Shown piece after piece: positions 47,833-58,377 of a stretch of DNA of 64,000 nucleotides. The notes under the pieces were generated by a model. It did no database searches, was not told where the DNA came from, and saw nothing but the letters and a program-made list of their open reading frames with translations. Position 1 is the stretch's first letter. The number at the start of each line of letters is the position of its first letter. Origin of the DNA: Pisaster brevispinus (taxonomy: Eukaryota; Echinodermata; Asteroidea; Forcipulatida; Asteriidae); NCBI GenBank assembly GCA_023634235.1, contig JAMKCF010000001.1, forward strand, positions 17,370,258 through 17,434,257. The letters are read 5' to 3'. The translations under genes were made by a program, and so were the position numbers.

Positions 47833-48822
47833 TTTAGCAATTTTCGATTGAATTGTTTTATGCTTATCCGAACCGTAAAAATGTAAACGTTTAACCGGTT
47901 AATCGGCTGGTTAACCGTGTAACCGTCACAGGATTGGTATACATGCTAGCTTGTGAGACCTGTTCCTCGATAACAAAATTTAGAGTAAAAAAAAACGTTA
48001 ACACAACTGCGCTTGTGATTAAAAACATTGCCTCTGCAGTGCAACATCTCAAGAACTACACAACCCATGTACATGTTCTTTTCAGTTATAGACCCTTCAA
48101 GCATTGAAGACTGAACTTAGGATACCGTGACCCCATGTTAACCTTTACTTCCGGGTCAACCGAAAGTGGGACCATATCTCAAGAACTACACAATCCCATG
48201 TTCAATTTCTTTTCAGTTATAAACCTTTTGAGCATTGAAGATAAGCCTTGGGTTACCGTGACCCCATGTTGACCTTTACTTCTGAGTCAACCGGAAGTGG
48301 GACCATATCGTTCAACCTTGAACTTAGGCTCATTTTAAATGTCTGGATCGTTTAATCAAAGCAAAACAAAACGGAACAGCTTTGTGTTTGTTCACAAACA
48401 CCTAATGTCTAGTTATTATTATTCTTTGTTTCCACCTAAATCCCATAGCATTTGTACACGTTTTTTCTTTAAGCCCAATATCCTAGAGCGTAAATAGGAA
48501 AGAGATGAATCATATATCAAATTGAAGCTTAGAACATAAGCTTGACTCTTAATGTAAAAAATGTTACAATTTTTAATTAATTAGCCACTTTACAGCGAGG
48601 TGAATATTTAATTAGCCAATCTTTGCAGCACCATATCTCAAAAAGTATACCCCCGATCGTCAAACTTGTTTCAGTTTTAGACTTCTGAGATACTGTAAAT
48701 GTGCTTTCCGAACTAAAATGTGGAACGACGTCACAATTACGTCATTTATTGCGCATTTTCGCCTGTGTACAAAACACATGGAGACGCTTTTAAACGATTG
48801 AGGGCGCTATACCAGTTTAACG

Positions 48823-49035
48823 GTGCTCTTGCTTGCTTTTATGAAACTCGATCAAGTCGTAAACCCAAATGACCCTGTTTCTGCGTTTTTTGTATGTAGA
48901 GTATATTATAAAGAGCCATTCCTGCGCCGACTGACACAAGTCTACGTTCATTCGCAAGAATCAAGAAGATTTGTTTTTGCTCTCAGCGCACAGCGTCGTG
49001 TCCGCTCAGATCTTGTTATTCAGCGTGAACGTTGA
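48823..49035 (+). other. Conserved open segment in unit 3
   Basis: 70 codons. VCRVYYKEPFLRRLTQVYVH matches units 1 and 2 with few substitutions, but both ends differ. Part of the same unexplained segment. Confidence 0.3.
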
Positions 49036-49549
49036 AAATAGAACGCCATGTTTTGGAACGATGTTGCCCGCGTGTCAGACTTGTCTGCGCTTGGGTCCCG
49101 TTCACCGGAAAACGATATTTTAGGTTTCTTATGCAAAGCCATTACTTGAAGCTCAATCGTGAAGGAAACAAGGCTACCCATTCGCCTGAATCCGCGTTTT
49201 TAAGGTTCTTGTGCGAATGCATTACTTCGGGAAATTACTATGTAGCAAACAACAAACCTGTTGGGTGTTGCAATGAGGCTCGAATTGTAGCTGAATGGGG
49301 AAAGGTGTAGAAAAGAAAAAAATACATTTTTCATGGGTGTATATGAAGAGCCAAAATGAACAATAAAGTCATATCCGATATTTACTTTTTTAGCCCAACA
49401 AAAACATTCAGTATTAAGAAGACACAACAAATATTAGTACAATAGCATGGAAAATTTAAAACGTCTACGCAAAATTATTATGTGCTATTAAAGCACAATT
49501 GTGGCATGCACTGAAATTTTATCAGCGGAAAGCAGGCGTAGTAACAGAT

Positions 49550-49632
49550 TAATGATTCGTTTTGAATTAATAATTCGTTTCGAATTAATAATTTGTTTCG
49601 AATTCATAATTCGTTTCGAATTCATAATTCTT
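49550..49632. repeat. 18-bp minisatellite, unit 3
   Basis: Four to five copies of AATTCATAATTCGTTTCG and the variant with AATTAATAATT, at the position matching the unit 1 run. Confidence 0.8.
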
Positions 49633-51131
49633 TGATAAGAGGGGCAGTTCGTGTTACGTACTAACTTATTAACTGATACCGCATTTAATATTTTATTGCA
49701 ACAAAAATTACATACACGATATTAAAAAGTTGTTTTTTTGCAATTATGATTTGAATACAACAGCATAGACCAATCTTTACTTAATAACTTGTGAGACCTG
49801 TGGTATGATCGCTTTACTTACTAAATTGTGAGACCTGTGGTGTGATTGCTTTACGTACTAAATTGTGAAACCTTTTCCATGATAAACAGTCTTGTGTGGT
49901 TTGCGTACTAACTTTTGAGACCTGGACCCAATTTCATTACTCTGCTTACCGTAAGCAAAATACGACGCTTACGGAAGCAGAGAATTCCATGCTTACGTCA
50001 AGCATATTTCAGGGGTTAGCAGAGATTTTCGGCTTTTTCTCGTGTGTACTTCACGTAACTAGGCATTCTTCGCTTACGCAGCTAGCGCAGAAATTTGATG
50101 CTTGCAAAATAAGCGGAGAATGGTGACCGTAAGCATGGATTTTGGCAGTAACCAGAGCCATGTAATTGGGCTCATTTGTTTAAAAGAGGGGTAGTTCACT
50201 TAATACAGTAAGTTGTTTGACCCAGGCCCAAATACATGGCTCTGCTTACCAAAAGCAAAAAATCAACGCTTACGGCAGCAAGTTCCGTGCTTACGTCAAG
50301 CATATTTCAGGGGTTAGAAGAGAATTTCGGCTTGTGCGCGTGTGTACTTGACGTAACTAGGCAATTATTTTAGTCAATGTTTCGCGGCACTTTTTGATTG
50401 AATTGTTTTACGCTTATCTGAACCGTAAAAATGTAAACGTTTAACCGGTTGATCGGTTGGTTAACCGTGTATTACTGTCACAGGCTTAGTATACATGCTA
50501 ACTTGTGAGACATGTTCCTCGATAACAAAATTTCGAGTAAAAAAAACGTTAACACATCTGCGGTTGTGATCAAAAACATTGCCTCTTCAGTCAACATTAT
50601 TTGGCTCTGCACAATCATCCTGCTAAATAAATGTGCAATCGAATTGTTGTGGAACGCCCTCTAGCGTTCAAAGTTTCTTGCATTTCATACCTCAAGCACA
50701 GTTTTCATAATATAACAAAGACTATGAGCCTGATTGGCAACAATAATTATGTGCATTTCAAGTTCTTTTCAGTTATAGACTCATTGAACATTGAAGATTG
50801 AACTTGGGTTACCGTGACCCCATGTTAACCTTTACTTTCGGGTCAACCAGAAGTGGGACCATATCTCAAGAACTACACAATCCAATTCCATTTCTTTTCA
50901 GTTATTAGATCCTTTGAACATTGAAGATTGAACTTGGGTTACCATGACCCCATGTTGACCTTTACTTACGGGTCAACCGGAAGTGGGACCATATCTGAAG
51001 AACTGAACACCCGATTTTCAATTTCTTTTCAGTTATAGACCCCTTGTGCATTGAAGATTGAACTTGGGTTTAATCAAAGCACAACAAAACGGAACAGCTT
51101 TGTGTTTGTTCACAAACACCTCAATGTCTAG

Positions 51132-51700
51132 TATTAAAAGTGAGACATTGGGTCGTTTCGGGTCATATTGCTTGTTAAGCTTTATTTTGTCTCTATTTAA
51201 GTACAGGTTTTTGAAAATTATTATTATTTCTTGTATTTTCTTATATATATATATTTTTTATTTATAGTCTATTATTCTTTATATGTTCCCATCTCAAGTT
51301 TGGATTGACAGACTTTAGGGTCACAGGGTTTAAGTACTCTTTTGTTAATCCTGGCCAGCTTGAAATGGATTGTTTCTGTCCCTAGTTCCCTGCTCTTTCC
51401 TCTCCCACCCTGTTTCATGTCCTTTCTCAATCTACCATACTCTCTCATCTATTCTTCACATGTTTCTTGTTGTATCCAAACCTTATGTCAGTCATCTTCA
51501 TTCAGGACCAGTGCTTTAGTTGCCATTATTTAGCATGTATGCCTTCATGTAGTTCTGTTCAACATAGTTTTTAAAATTTGTTTCCTATTACTATAATCTT
51601 ATTTGCAACTACATGTATTGTTATTGTTCTTTGTGAAATGGCCGAATAAATAATAATAATAATAATGATAATAATAATAATAATAATAATAATAGACCAG
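51132..51700 (+). other. Possible LINE 3' tail with ATA microsatellite
   Basis: Ends in GAAATGGCCGAATAAATAAT followed by ATA/ATAATG repeats (51643-51692), the style of a LINE tail. No coding remnant is recognised upstream. An ATATATAT run lies at 51242-51253. Confidence 0.35.
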
Positions 51701-52097
51701 TGACCGCCGTCCACGTCACAGCTGTTTAATCCTCCCAAAAGGGCTTAAATATGTATACTGCCCTCTAGATAGCATTTGGTAGGCAAAAAACGTGGAGTGC
51801 GCAAGCGCAAAAGTCATCGTCGCATAAGACCGATGCATCTCAAGCGTGCTAACTGCTGGAGAGCTGGTTGCTGCTGCTGTTGCACGCTATTAAATTGCTA
51901 TTTTTTTAATATTAGTTTGGGACAAATTGATCAGAATCTTTTAAGGTGATTCTGGCTATGAATTTTAGTCGGTAAACGTCGCAACGGAAACATCACACCA
52001 ACTTGATAGGGAGAAGTATGAAACTGTTGTCTTTCAAAATGACACTACACTGTAGTGTAAGTGTAATGTTTTGAATGTTAATTGTTAGACATGTTAG
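51701..52097. other. Intergenic, no gene seen
   Basis: Nothing recognisable beyond AT-rich single-copy-looking DNA. Confidence 0.4.
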
Positions 52098-52885
52098 CAT
52101 AGCACTGTGTTGCGTACCGGTGTGCAAACTTATGTTTTATACCTCATTTGATTGAAATTTTTAATCTGTAAACATCTGGATCATGAAACTTTCTGATCAA
52201 TCAAATGCTATTTAGTATTTTGATAATAGCTTATCTTCTTGTTGTTGGGCTATCACTCAGTCTTTAGTTGTAGACAAAACAATGGTGAGTGTTTATTAAT
52301 TATTATGAAGACCGATGTTAAAAGAGAGCCGTAACAGCCGAACAAGGTGGGCTAAATACTAATGCTATTTTATTTATACTTATAATAACTTAGAGATAGC
52401 CGGACTGCTGATTTTATATTAAATACATCACAGATTTTTGGGGAAAATTGATTGCTTTTTTAGTCATCGCAAGTGTAAATTTTTGTTCACATAATTTATT
52501 AATTGTTAACTTGCATGACAACCATGTTTTGTCAGATTCCCTCAACAACTCCACAACAGTTATAATGATAAATTGTTGTAATTTAACGGGGATCAGACTG
52601 ATTTATTCAGCATATAAATGTTGTGTAATTATGGAGGGAATCTGACAAGTATGGTTTGTGGTGGAAGTTGTTAATAAGTGAACAAAAATTCACACTTGAG
52701 ACTCGAAAAGCAATCAATTTTCCCCTAAAATCTGTGATGTTTTAATTTTAAAAATCAGCAGTCTGGCTTTCTGCGAGTATAGTAGCATTTGATTGGTAAG
52801 TTTCATGATTCAGATCTTTGCGGATTCAACATTTCAATGGGGCACAAGTCTCATATGTTTGCAAAGCCAATGGTGCTAGGTGTCA
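52098..52885. mobile_element. Large imperfect fold-back element
   Basis: The core arms (52398-52560 and 52625-52768) are clear inverted copies: GACTGCTGATTTT, ACATCACAGATTTT, GGGGAAAATTGATTGCTTTT, AATTTTTGTTCAC and TTGTCAGATTCCCTC occur in order on both. Outside the core the symmetry continues: ATCATGAAACTT, CAATCAAATGCTA and GCAAAC-x-TATG pair between 52120-52220 and 52785-52865. The left side carries an extra 150 bp or so. No coding capacity; a MITE or fold-back of unknown superfamily. Confidence 0.7.
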
Positions 52886-54689
52886 TCATGCATGGTTGAC
52901 TGTCAACATTCATTTATTTATGATATGGATGCACTATTCAAAGCAAACTTAATGAGAACAGCCATGACAGCTGGAAGGATATTTTTTTTAAAGACATGAC
53001 TTGACTATGTCAAACAATGTATGATACATTTATTATGTATTTAGTTTATACTACTAGTACTAGTGTTTGTAATTTTGCATGCAATTTAATCATTAATTGA
53101 TTACTTATTGCTGTACTAGTGTTAGTTAGTGTAGTTTTAAGTTAATCGATTTGTAGTTCACAACTGGTGTGAGTTTTCTCTTTGGGTGCCATTTCTTCTT
53201 TAACACTCGTACAAAACAGTTTCATAATAAAATAAATAGATAGTAAGATTCAGAATGATTGAGAGAAGTTATTGTTTTGGAAGAACACTGAGTTCATTGA
53301 TTGTGAGAACAAAACAAAGAACACAAACATGTAGTGTAGAGCCAAATTTTGGTGAAAGTGTTGTTTCATTATAGAACTGGAGATGCATAAATGGGAAGGG
53401 CAAACAGTTTTGAGTAGGATCAGTTCTGACTAAGTGTGAAGTGTAAATCTGTGAATTTGAATACTATTTGATCTAGGAATGTAGTCTATGTGTAAGTGTA
53501 GTTTAGATTCATTATTCAAATGAGGAAATTTAAATTTTGACATTGGAGACAATTTCAAATATAATTTGATGTAGTTTTGATGTATATTTAGTGTAAATTT
53601 GTAAGGAAGGGCCACAGAAACAAGTTTGGCAGACATTTTCCTGGCATGTAAATGTTTCAGAATATATTACTTGCAATCCATCTTATCATATAAAAGTTTG
53701 CATCATACAGTCATGATAAAGTTTGTAAAAAACAAGAAATGTGTTTATTATATTATTATTACTAGGTTTGGAAACATATACATTCAGAGCATTTCTCCCT
53801 ATTGAAAATTTGTTGAAAACCTTTTTTTCTGAAACTACATTCCTTAGAAAGGCTGGAGTTGACTTTCCAAATGGCATACATTATTATCAAGAGATTTGCA
53901 GTAATTCTAATCAATTTTGTTTTGAGTAATTAACAAAGGTACAGCTTTATTGATAGCAGTAATTTGGTGCTTTTTGTTTTCATTCTGAGATATATACAGC
54001 TGAAGTATTTTTCAGTGTAATTATTGGTATGTGTCAAAGCTACCAAAACAATGTTTTATGATTACTCCAATAGAGAAGATGGATTGGAAGATCATGACCC
54101 CTGAGTACATTTTGTAAGTTTTTTTGGAAAGTCTTTTTACCAGTTTCAATTGTTATCATCATTGGCCGTTATTTTGTTGTGGATAATAGTGTTTAGTTAA
54201 GAAAGTGTAGAAAAACAAAGAGAATAGGTTAGGATATGCTTCATGGTTGCATGGCTTTTAGAGTGCAGCGAAGGTTGGTCAGTCAAACATTTAACTGTTT
54301 TGGTTGTGCACCTGTTTGGAAAAATATAACTAATGTACAATATACAGTACAAAAGGAAATGAAAAGTTCAAACAAATGCAGATGTTATGTAAAATACAAT
54401 TTGTGTTTATTTTGTTCGGGAAAAAAAATATTAACAATTATTAGATACAATCAAACGTATTGAAATTAGTGAATACAGTAGAGTAATCAGTAAAAATTAT
54501 TTGTGAAGTTTGTGTGATCAATATTCTTAAAAGGAGATGTCATACCAGGCAATTTGTTTAGATAACTTGGAGACAATCAGTTGCACTATATGTAAAAAAA
54601 ATCTCGGCTGGAGAGACATTTAAGTGTTACTTGTTATCCTTTAGAAAGTAATGTGCTAACAGGAATATTGATGTTCTTTTTTATTACAG
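52886..54689. other. Intergenic, no gene supported
   Basis: Short open frames only, such as minus 53430-53636 and plus 54236-54463, without motifs. Could be intronic if the candidate exon at 54690 is real. Confidence 0.4.
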
Positions 54690-54782
54690 ATTGCTTGGAA
54701 GTGGTTGCCTGAACAGTTTAATTGCTTCGTGTGACATGGCCTTCAGAATTGTCTGGGAAGATTTCAAGTCCTGGTTGTACAG
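54690..54782 (+). other. Candidate internal exon, product unknown
   Basis: 93 bp bounded by TTTTTTATTACAG and CAG|GTATAT. One frame is open throughout and reads LLGSGCLNSLIASCDMAF and RIVWEDFKSWLYR; the other two have stops. The length is a multiple of three, as for a symmetric internal exon. No partner exons or domain were identified, so it could be chance. Confidence 0.3.
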
Positions 54783-55477
54783 GTATATCATTAATGGTAT
54801 TTAAATGTTTTGTAGACACAGTTTTTTGTCTATTTTTTTTTAATTTATGAAATAATGATTATCCACACTGTTTTCCATGGCAAGAAATTACAAACAAGAA
54901 AAGAAAATGTAACAAATAGTCTTCCTATCTGTTTTCAAACAAACTGGTTATTTTACATATAAAACTTAATTATCTTATTTACATAATTCAGTACTTGAAA
55001 AAGTGATCTTTTAAAAACTAAAATAGTAACTGAGTTGGGTATGCATGTAGAAGAAAATAGTTCAAATGTCATGGCATTGACAAAATTCGAGTCTGAAGTG
55101 TTTAACTTAAATGATAGTTTAGATGTTATTAACTAATGATACATTTGTGATTATCTTTAATACTGGTACCCTTTGGGAGGAACATGGATGAAAGTGCATT
55201 TTTATAAATGGGCAAGACTTGACCTGTTACAGATGATGTAATACACAACACATTTGATATTTGCAGTTTGAACAGGTAGGCTGAGCTGAGCACAAAAGCT
55301 TTGTTTTGTATTTTTAACAGTTTAAGCTTTTGTTAGGTTTTGTTTGAGCTTTGGAAGTTATTACTTTGCAAGACTTCATTTGTTTGTTTGTTACTTTAAT
55401 GATCGAACAAAGTTACATGCCCTTGATAAAAAGAGTCATTGATGTTGTCTCTATAATGCAACACACTTAATTGCACC
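54783..55477. other. Intergenic or intronic, no gene seen
   Basis: AT-rich and unremarkable. Confidence 0.4.
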
Positions 55478-55683
55478 GGGGCTCAATTTCATTGAGCTGC
55501 TTAATGTAGGATTCTGTGGTTACGTAGTATGTATCCATAGTATTGCTAATCGTAAGCACTTGAACAGGCATGCTAACCTGATGCCTTTTTCTCTTGCTAA
55601 CATGTGAAATAAGTGTGTGCTTTTTCTGCTACGGTCAGCAAGAAAATGTGATAACCATTAAACAGCTTTATGAAATTGAGTCC
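55478..55683. mobile_element. MITE with CTCAATTTCAT ends
   Basis: About 206 bp. The left end GGGGCTCAATTTCATTGAGC and the right end, the complement of GGACTCAATTTCATAAAGC, share CTCAATTTCAT-xx-AGCTG and continue with TTAA. Inside are GCTAAC and GTAAGC-type strings also found in the 40.36 kb MITE and in the rolling-circle units. Non-autonomous; the family resembles an abundant echinoderm MITE style. Confidence 0.75.
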
Positions 55684-55929
55684 AAAATGGTCAAGTTAGC
55701 TGACCTAAGGTCATGAGCTTTGTTTGTTTAGATACTGTTTATGTAGTAGACTGATGTTATATAACTAATTATAGATTGCACTTGTATGATTATTCTTTGA
55801 ACAGTCACAGTGGTACCAGTTTTACGATCAACACAGATAGAAGAGTTTGACCTGACTGCTTTTTGATCAACTACATGTAGCTTTTGTGCAGTACTCAATC
55901 TTGGAACTGATCATCTTTTTTAGTGGAAG
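55684..55929. other. Short spacer before the 653-bp array
   Basis: No gene seen. It ends with CATCTTTTTTAG, acceptor-like on the plus strand, at the left edge of the array. Confidence 0.35.
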
Positions 55930-56228
55930 ACAAGGATGAAGCCAGCGAGGCCCTGGTTTGAGGATACTGGGTTGAAGTTGGTCACTGCCATTGAGGTGAA
56001 TTATGTTTCTAGTCTGTACAACAGTGTACACACTTGTTCTTCAAGTGCAAAGATTATTTCTGTTGAACTTGTATTTTTCTACAAGTGTTCAGCAAGTGCC
56101 TTTGGCATAAACAGTGTACAGATAGTGTCATCAAATTGGCATGACAATAAGATTGCACTTGTATTAGTGCGTAGTGCTTTCACTGTTAGTATTTCCACTT
56201 GCATGTCACTGATCGTGTCTGGCTTCAT
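55930..56228 (-). pseudogene. Degenerate edge unit with a single module
   Basis: The leftmost, most diverged unit. It has only one of the two internal modules of the array protein and then joins directly to the C-terminal part. The W of HLWKK is a stop (TAG), and a 1-base deletion follows in the EYTFVV region. Correcting for that shift, the next residues track the array protein with mostly mild changes (S/T, V/I, R/H, S/N, E/D). It may resemble the ancestral, unduplicated gene. Confidence 0.65.
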
Positions 56229-56419
56229 CTAGCTTTTGTGCAAGGCCTCACCTAGTAATTTATGAACCACATGAAAGCACATTTGTTGTGATTGGAAAAC
56301 AAAGGAGTGTAAATCAAAGTAAACTTTTTACACTTGCAAATGTAAGGGAGTTTGTTTACTTATCACAGAAACAGAAACAGGGTTAAAGTAGAATGAGGAA
56401 ATGGTAGTTAACTGTAGGT

Positions 56420-56881
56420 CTAGGATTTGGAGCATCTCTTAGTTGAAGACTTGGAAGTGGGAGTGGAAGGCTTTGGTTTGGAGGTACTGGGTTCATGATG
56501 CTCACTGCCACTAAGGCGAATTACGTTTCGAGACTGTACAACAAATGTATACTCTTGTTGTGCTTCCAGTGCCTCGATTATTTCTGAAGAACTTGTTGAT
56601 TTCTATAACTCTTCAGCAAGTTCTTTTGGCATGTGTAGTGTTGAGATGGAGTCATCGAATTGGCACATCAACAGTATGGAACCTGCATAAGTGCCTTCGA
56701 TGGTTTTTATTTCTGTTGAACTTGTCTTTTTCCACAAGTGTTCAGCAAGTGCCTTTGGCATAAACAGTGTACAGATAGTGTCATCAAATTGGCATGACAA
56801 TAAGATTGCACTTGTGTTAGTGCGTAGTGCTTTCACTGTTAGTATTTCCACTTGCATGTCACTGATCGTGTCTGGCTTCAT
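56420..56881 (-). pseudogene. Array unit 1: truncated by a nonsense change
   Basis: Reads like the intact units through MPKELAEEL. Then the Trp codon is TAG, leaving 92 codons. Length is otherwise unchanged, so it carries the substitution without the deletion seen in type C units. It also has TEIKTIE where others have TEIITIE. Confidence 0.7.
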
Positions 56882-57072
56882 CTAGCTTTTGTGCAAGGCC
56901 TCACCTAGTAATTTATGAACCACATGAAAGCACATTTGTTGTGATTGGAAAACAAAGGAGTGTAAATCAAAGTAAACTTTTTACACTTGCAAATGTAAGG
57001 GAGTTTGTTTACTTATCACAGAAACAGAAACAGGGTTAAAGTAGAATGAGGAAATGGTAGTTAACTGTAAGT

Positions 57073-57534
57073 CTAGGATTTGGAGCATCTCTTAGTTGAA
57101 GACTTGGAAGTGGCAGTGGAAGGCTTTGGTTTGGAGGTACTGGGTTCATGATGCTCACTGCCACTAAGGCGAATTACGTTTCGAGACTGTACAACAAATG
57201 TATACTCTTGTTGTGCTTCAAGTGTCTCGATTATTTCTGAAGAACTTGTTGATTTCCATAACTCTTCAGCAAGTTCTTTTGGCATGTGTAGTGTTGAGAT
57301 GGAGTCATCGAATTGGCACATCAACAGTATGGAACCTGCATAAGTGCCTTCGATGGTTATTATTTCTGTTGAACTTGTCTTTTTCCACAAGTGTTCAGCA
57401 AGTGCCTTTGGCATAAACAGTGTACAGATAGTGTCATCAAATTGGCATGACAATAAGATTGCACTTGTGTTAGTGCGTAGTGCTTTCACTGTTAGTATTT
57501 CCACTTGCATGTCACTGATCGTGTCTGGCTTCAT
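57073..57534 (-). CDS. Array unit 2, type A: 153-residue protein of unknown family
   Basis: The open frame starts MKPDTISDMQVEILTVKAL. Two similar modules follow: residues about 24-60 (SAILLSCQFDDTICTLFMPK, LAEHLWKKTSSTEII) and about 66-102 (GSILLMCQFDDSISTLHMPK, LAEELWKSTSSSEII). Then come EYTFVVQSRNVIRLSG and a Ser/Thr/Lys/Pro-rich tail ending in STKRCSKS. There is no signal peptide or membrane segment. An in-frame TAG stands immediately before the ATG, so either this Met is the start or a splice acceptor (GCTAG) lies there. I do not recognise the family; the ILL-x-x-FDD...L-x-MPK-x-LAE pattern recalls small modules in mobile-element ORFs, which is only an impression. Confidence 0.55.
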   Translation of the reverse strand: MKPDTISDMQVEILTVKALRTNTSAILLSCQFDDTICTLFMPKALAEHLWKKTSSTEIITIEGTYAGSILLMCQFDDSISTLHMPKELAEELWKSTSSSEIIETLEAQQEYTFVVQSRNVIRLSGSEHHEPSTSKPKPSTATSKSSTKRCSKS

Positions 57535-57725
57535 CTAGCTTTTGTGCAAGGCCTCACCTAGTAATTTATGAACCACATGAAAGCACATTTGTTGTGATTG
57601 GAAAACAAAGGAGTGTAAATCAAAGTAAACTTTTTACACTTGCAAATGTAAGGGAGTTTGTTTACTTATCACAGAAACAGAAACAGGGTTAAAGTAGAAT
57701 GAGGAAATGGTAGTTAACTGTAAGT

Positions 57726-58187
57726 CTAGGATTTGGAGCATCTCTTAGTTGAAGACTTGGAAGTGGGAGTGGAAGGCTTTGGTTTGGAGGTACTGGGTTC
57801 ATGATGCTCACTGCCACTAAGGCGAATTACGTTTCGAGACTGTACAACAAATGTATACTTTTGTTGTGCTTCCAGTGCCTCGATTATTTCTGAAGAACTT
57901 GTTGATTTCCATAACTCTTCAGCAAGTTCTTTTGGCATGTGTAGTGTTGAGATGGATTCATCGAATTGGCACATCAACAGTATGGAACCTGCATAAGTGC
58001 CTTCGATGGTTATTATTTCTGTTGAACTTGTCTTTTTCCACAAGTGTTCAGCAAGTGCCTTTTGCATAAACAGTGTACAGATAGTGTCATCAAATTGGCA
58101 TGACAATAAGATTGCACTTGTATTAGTGCGTAGTGCTTTCACTGTTAGTATTTCCACTTGCATGTCACTGGTCGTGTCTGGCTTCAT
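57726..58187 (-). CDS. Array unit 3, type B: 153-residue protein
   Basis: Differs from type A by Ile to Thr at residue 6 (PDTTSD) and Pro to Gln in the first module (LFMQKALAEH), plus FDES for FDDS in the second. Fully open. This copy has EAQQKYTF where other copies have EAQQEYTF. Confidence 0.55.
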   Translation of the reverse strand: MKPDTTSDMQVEILTVKALRTNTSAILLSCQFDDTICTLFMQKALAEHLWKKTSSTEIITIEGTYAGSILLMCQFDESISTLHMPKELAEELWKSTSSSEIIEALEAQQKYTFVVQSRNVIRLSGSEHHEPSTSKPKPSTPTSKSSTKRCSKS

Positions 58188-58377
58188 CTAGCTTTTGTGC
58201 AAGGCCTCACCTAGTAATTTATGAACCACATGAAAGCACATTTGTTGTGATTGGAAAACAAAGGAGTGTAAATCAAAGTAAACTTTTTACACTTGCAAAT
58301 GTAAGGGAGTTTGTTTACTTATCACAGAAACAGAAACAGGGTTAAAGTAGAATGAGGAAATGGTAGTTAACTGTAAG

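Larger units (their letters stand above)
45563..48412 (+). mobile_element. Array unit 2
   Basis: Starts directly after the CTAG of unit 1 with a T/A-rich run and CTTTGTTTCCACC (about 45572), lacking the AGCTGTTCCG head. Instead of the MITE-like blocks of units 1 and 3 it carries an expanded AATAAGCGAATTGATT minisatellite. Hairpin 48384-48401, CTAG 48409-48412. Confidence 0.65.
42290..51131 (+). mobile_element. Tandem array of three Helentron-like non-autonomous elements
   Basis: Three homologous units of about 3.3, 2.85 and 2.7 kb, each ending in CGGAACAGCTTTGTGTTTG, an 8-bp-stem hairpin (GTGTTTGT-TC-ACAAACAC), 7-8 bases and CTAG. The array starts with AGCTGTTCCG, the exact complement of CGGAACAGCT, which lies just inside the 3' hairpin. 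A terminal 5' repeat matching a subterminal 3' repeat before a hairpin is the asymmetric arrangement described for Helentrons and their non-autonomous HINE relatives. No Rep/helicase is encoded, so the elements are non-autonomous. Tandem head-to-tail growth is usual for rolling-circle elements. The Helitron-type call rests on termini only. Confidence 0.65.
48413..51131 (+). mobile_element. Array unit 3
   Basis: Begins after the CTAG of unit 2. A deletion relative to units 1 and 2 removes the stretch between AAAACACATGGAGA and the GAGGGCGCTATAC block (about 48783-48800). Hairpin 51102-51119, CTAG 51128-51131, then unrelated DNA. Confidence 0.65.
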
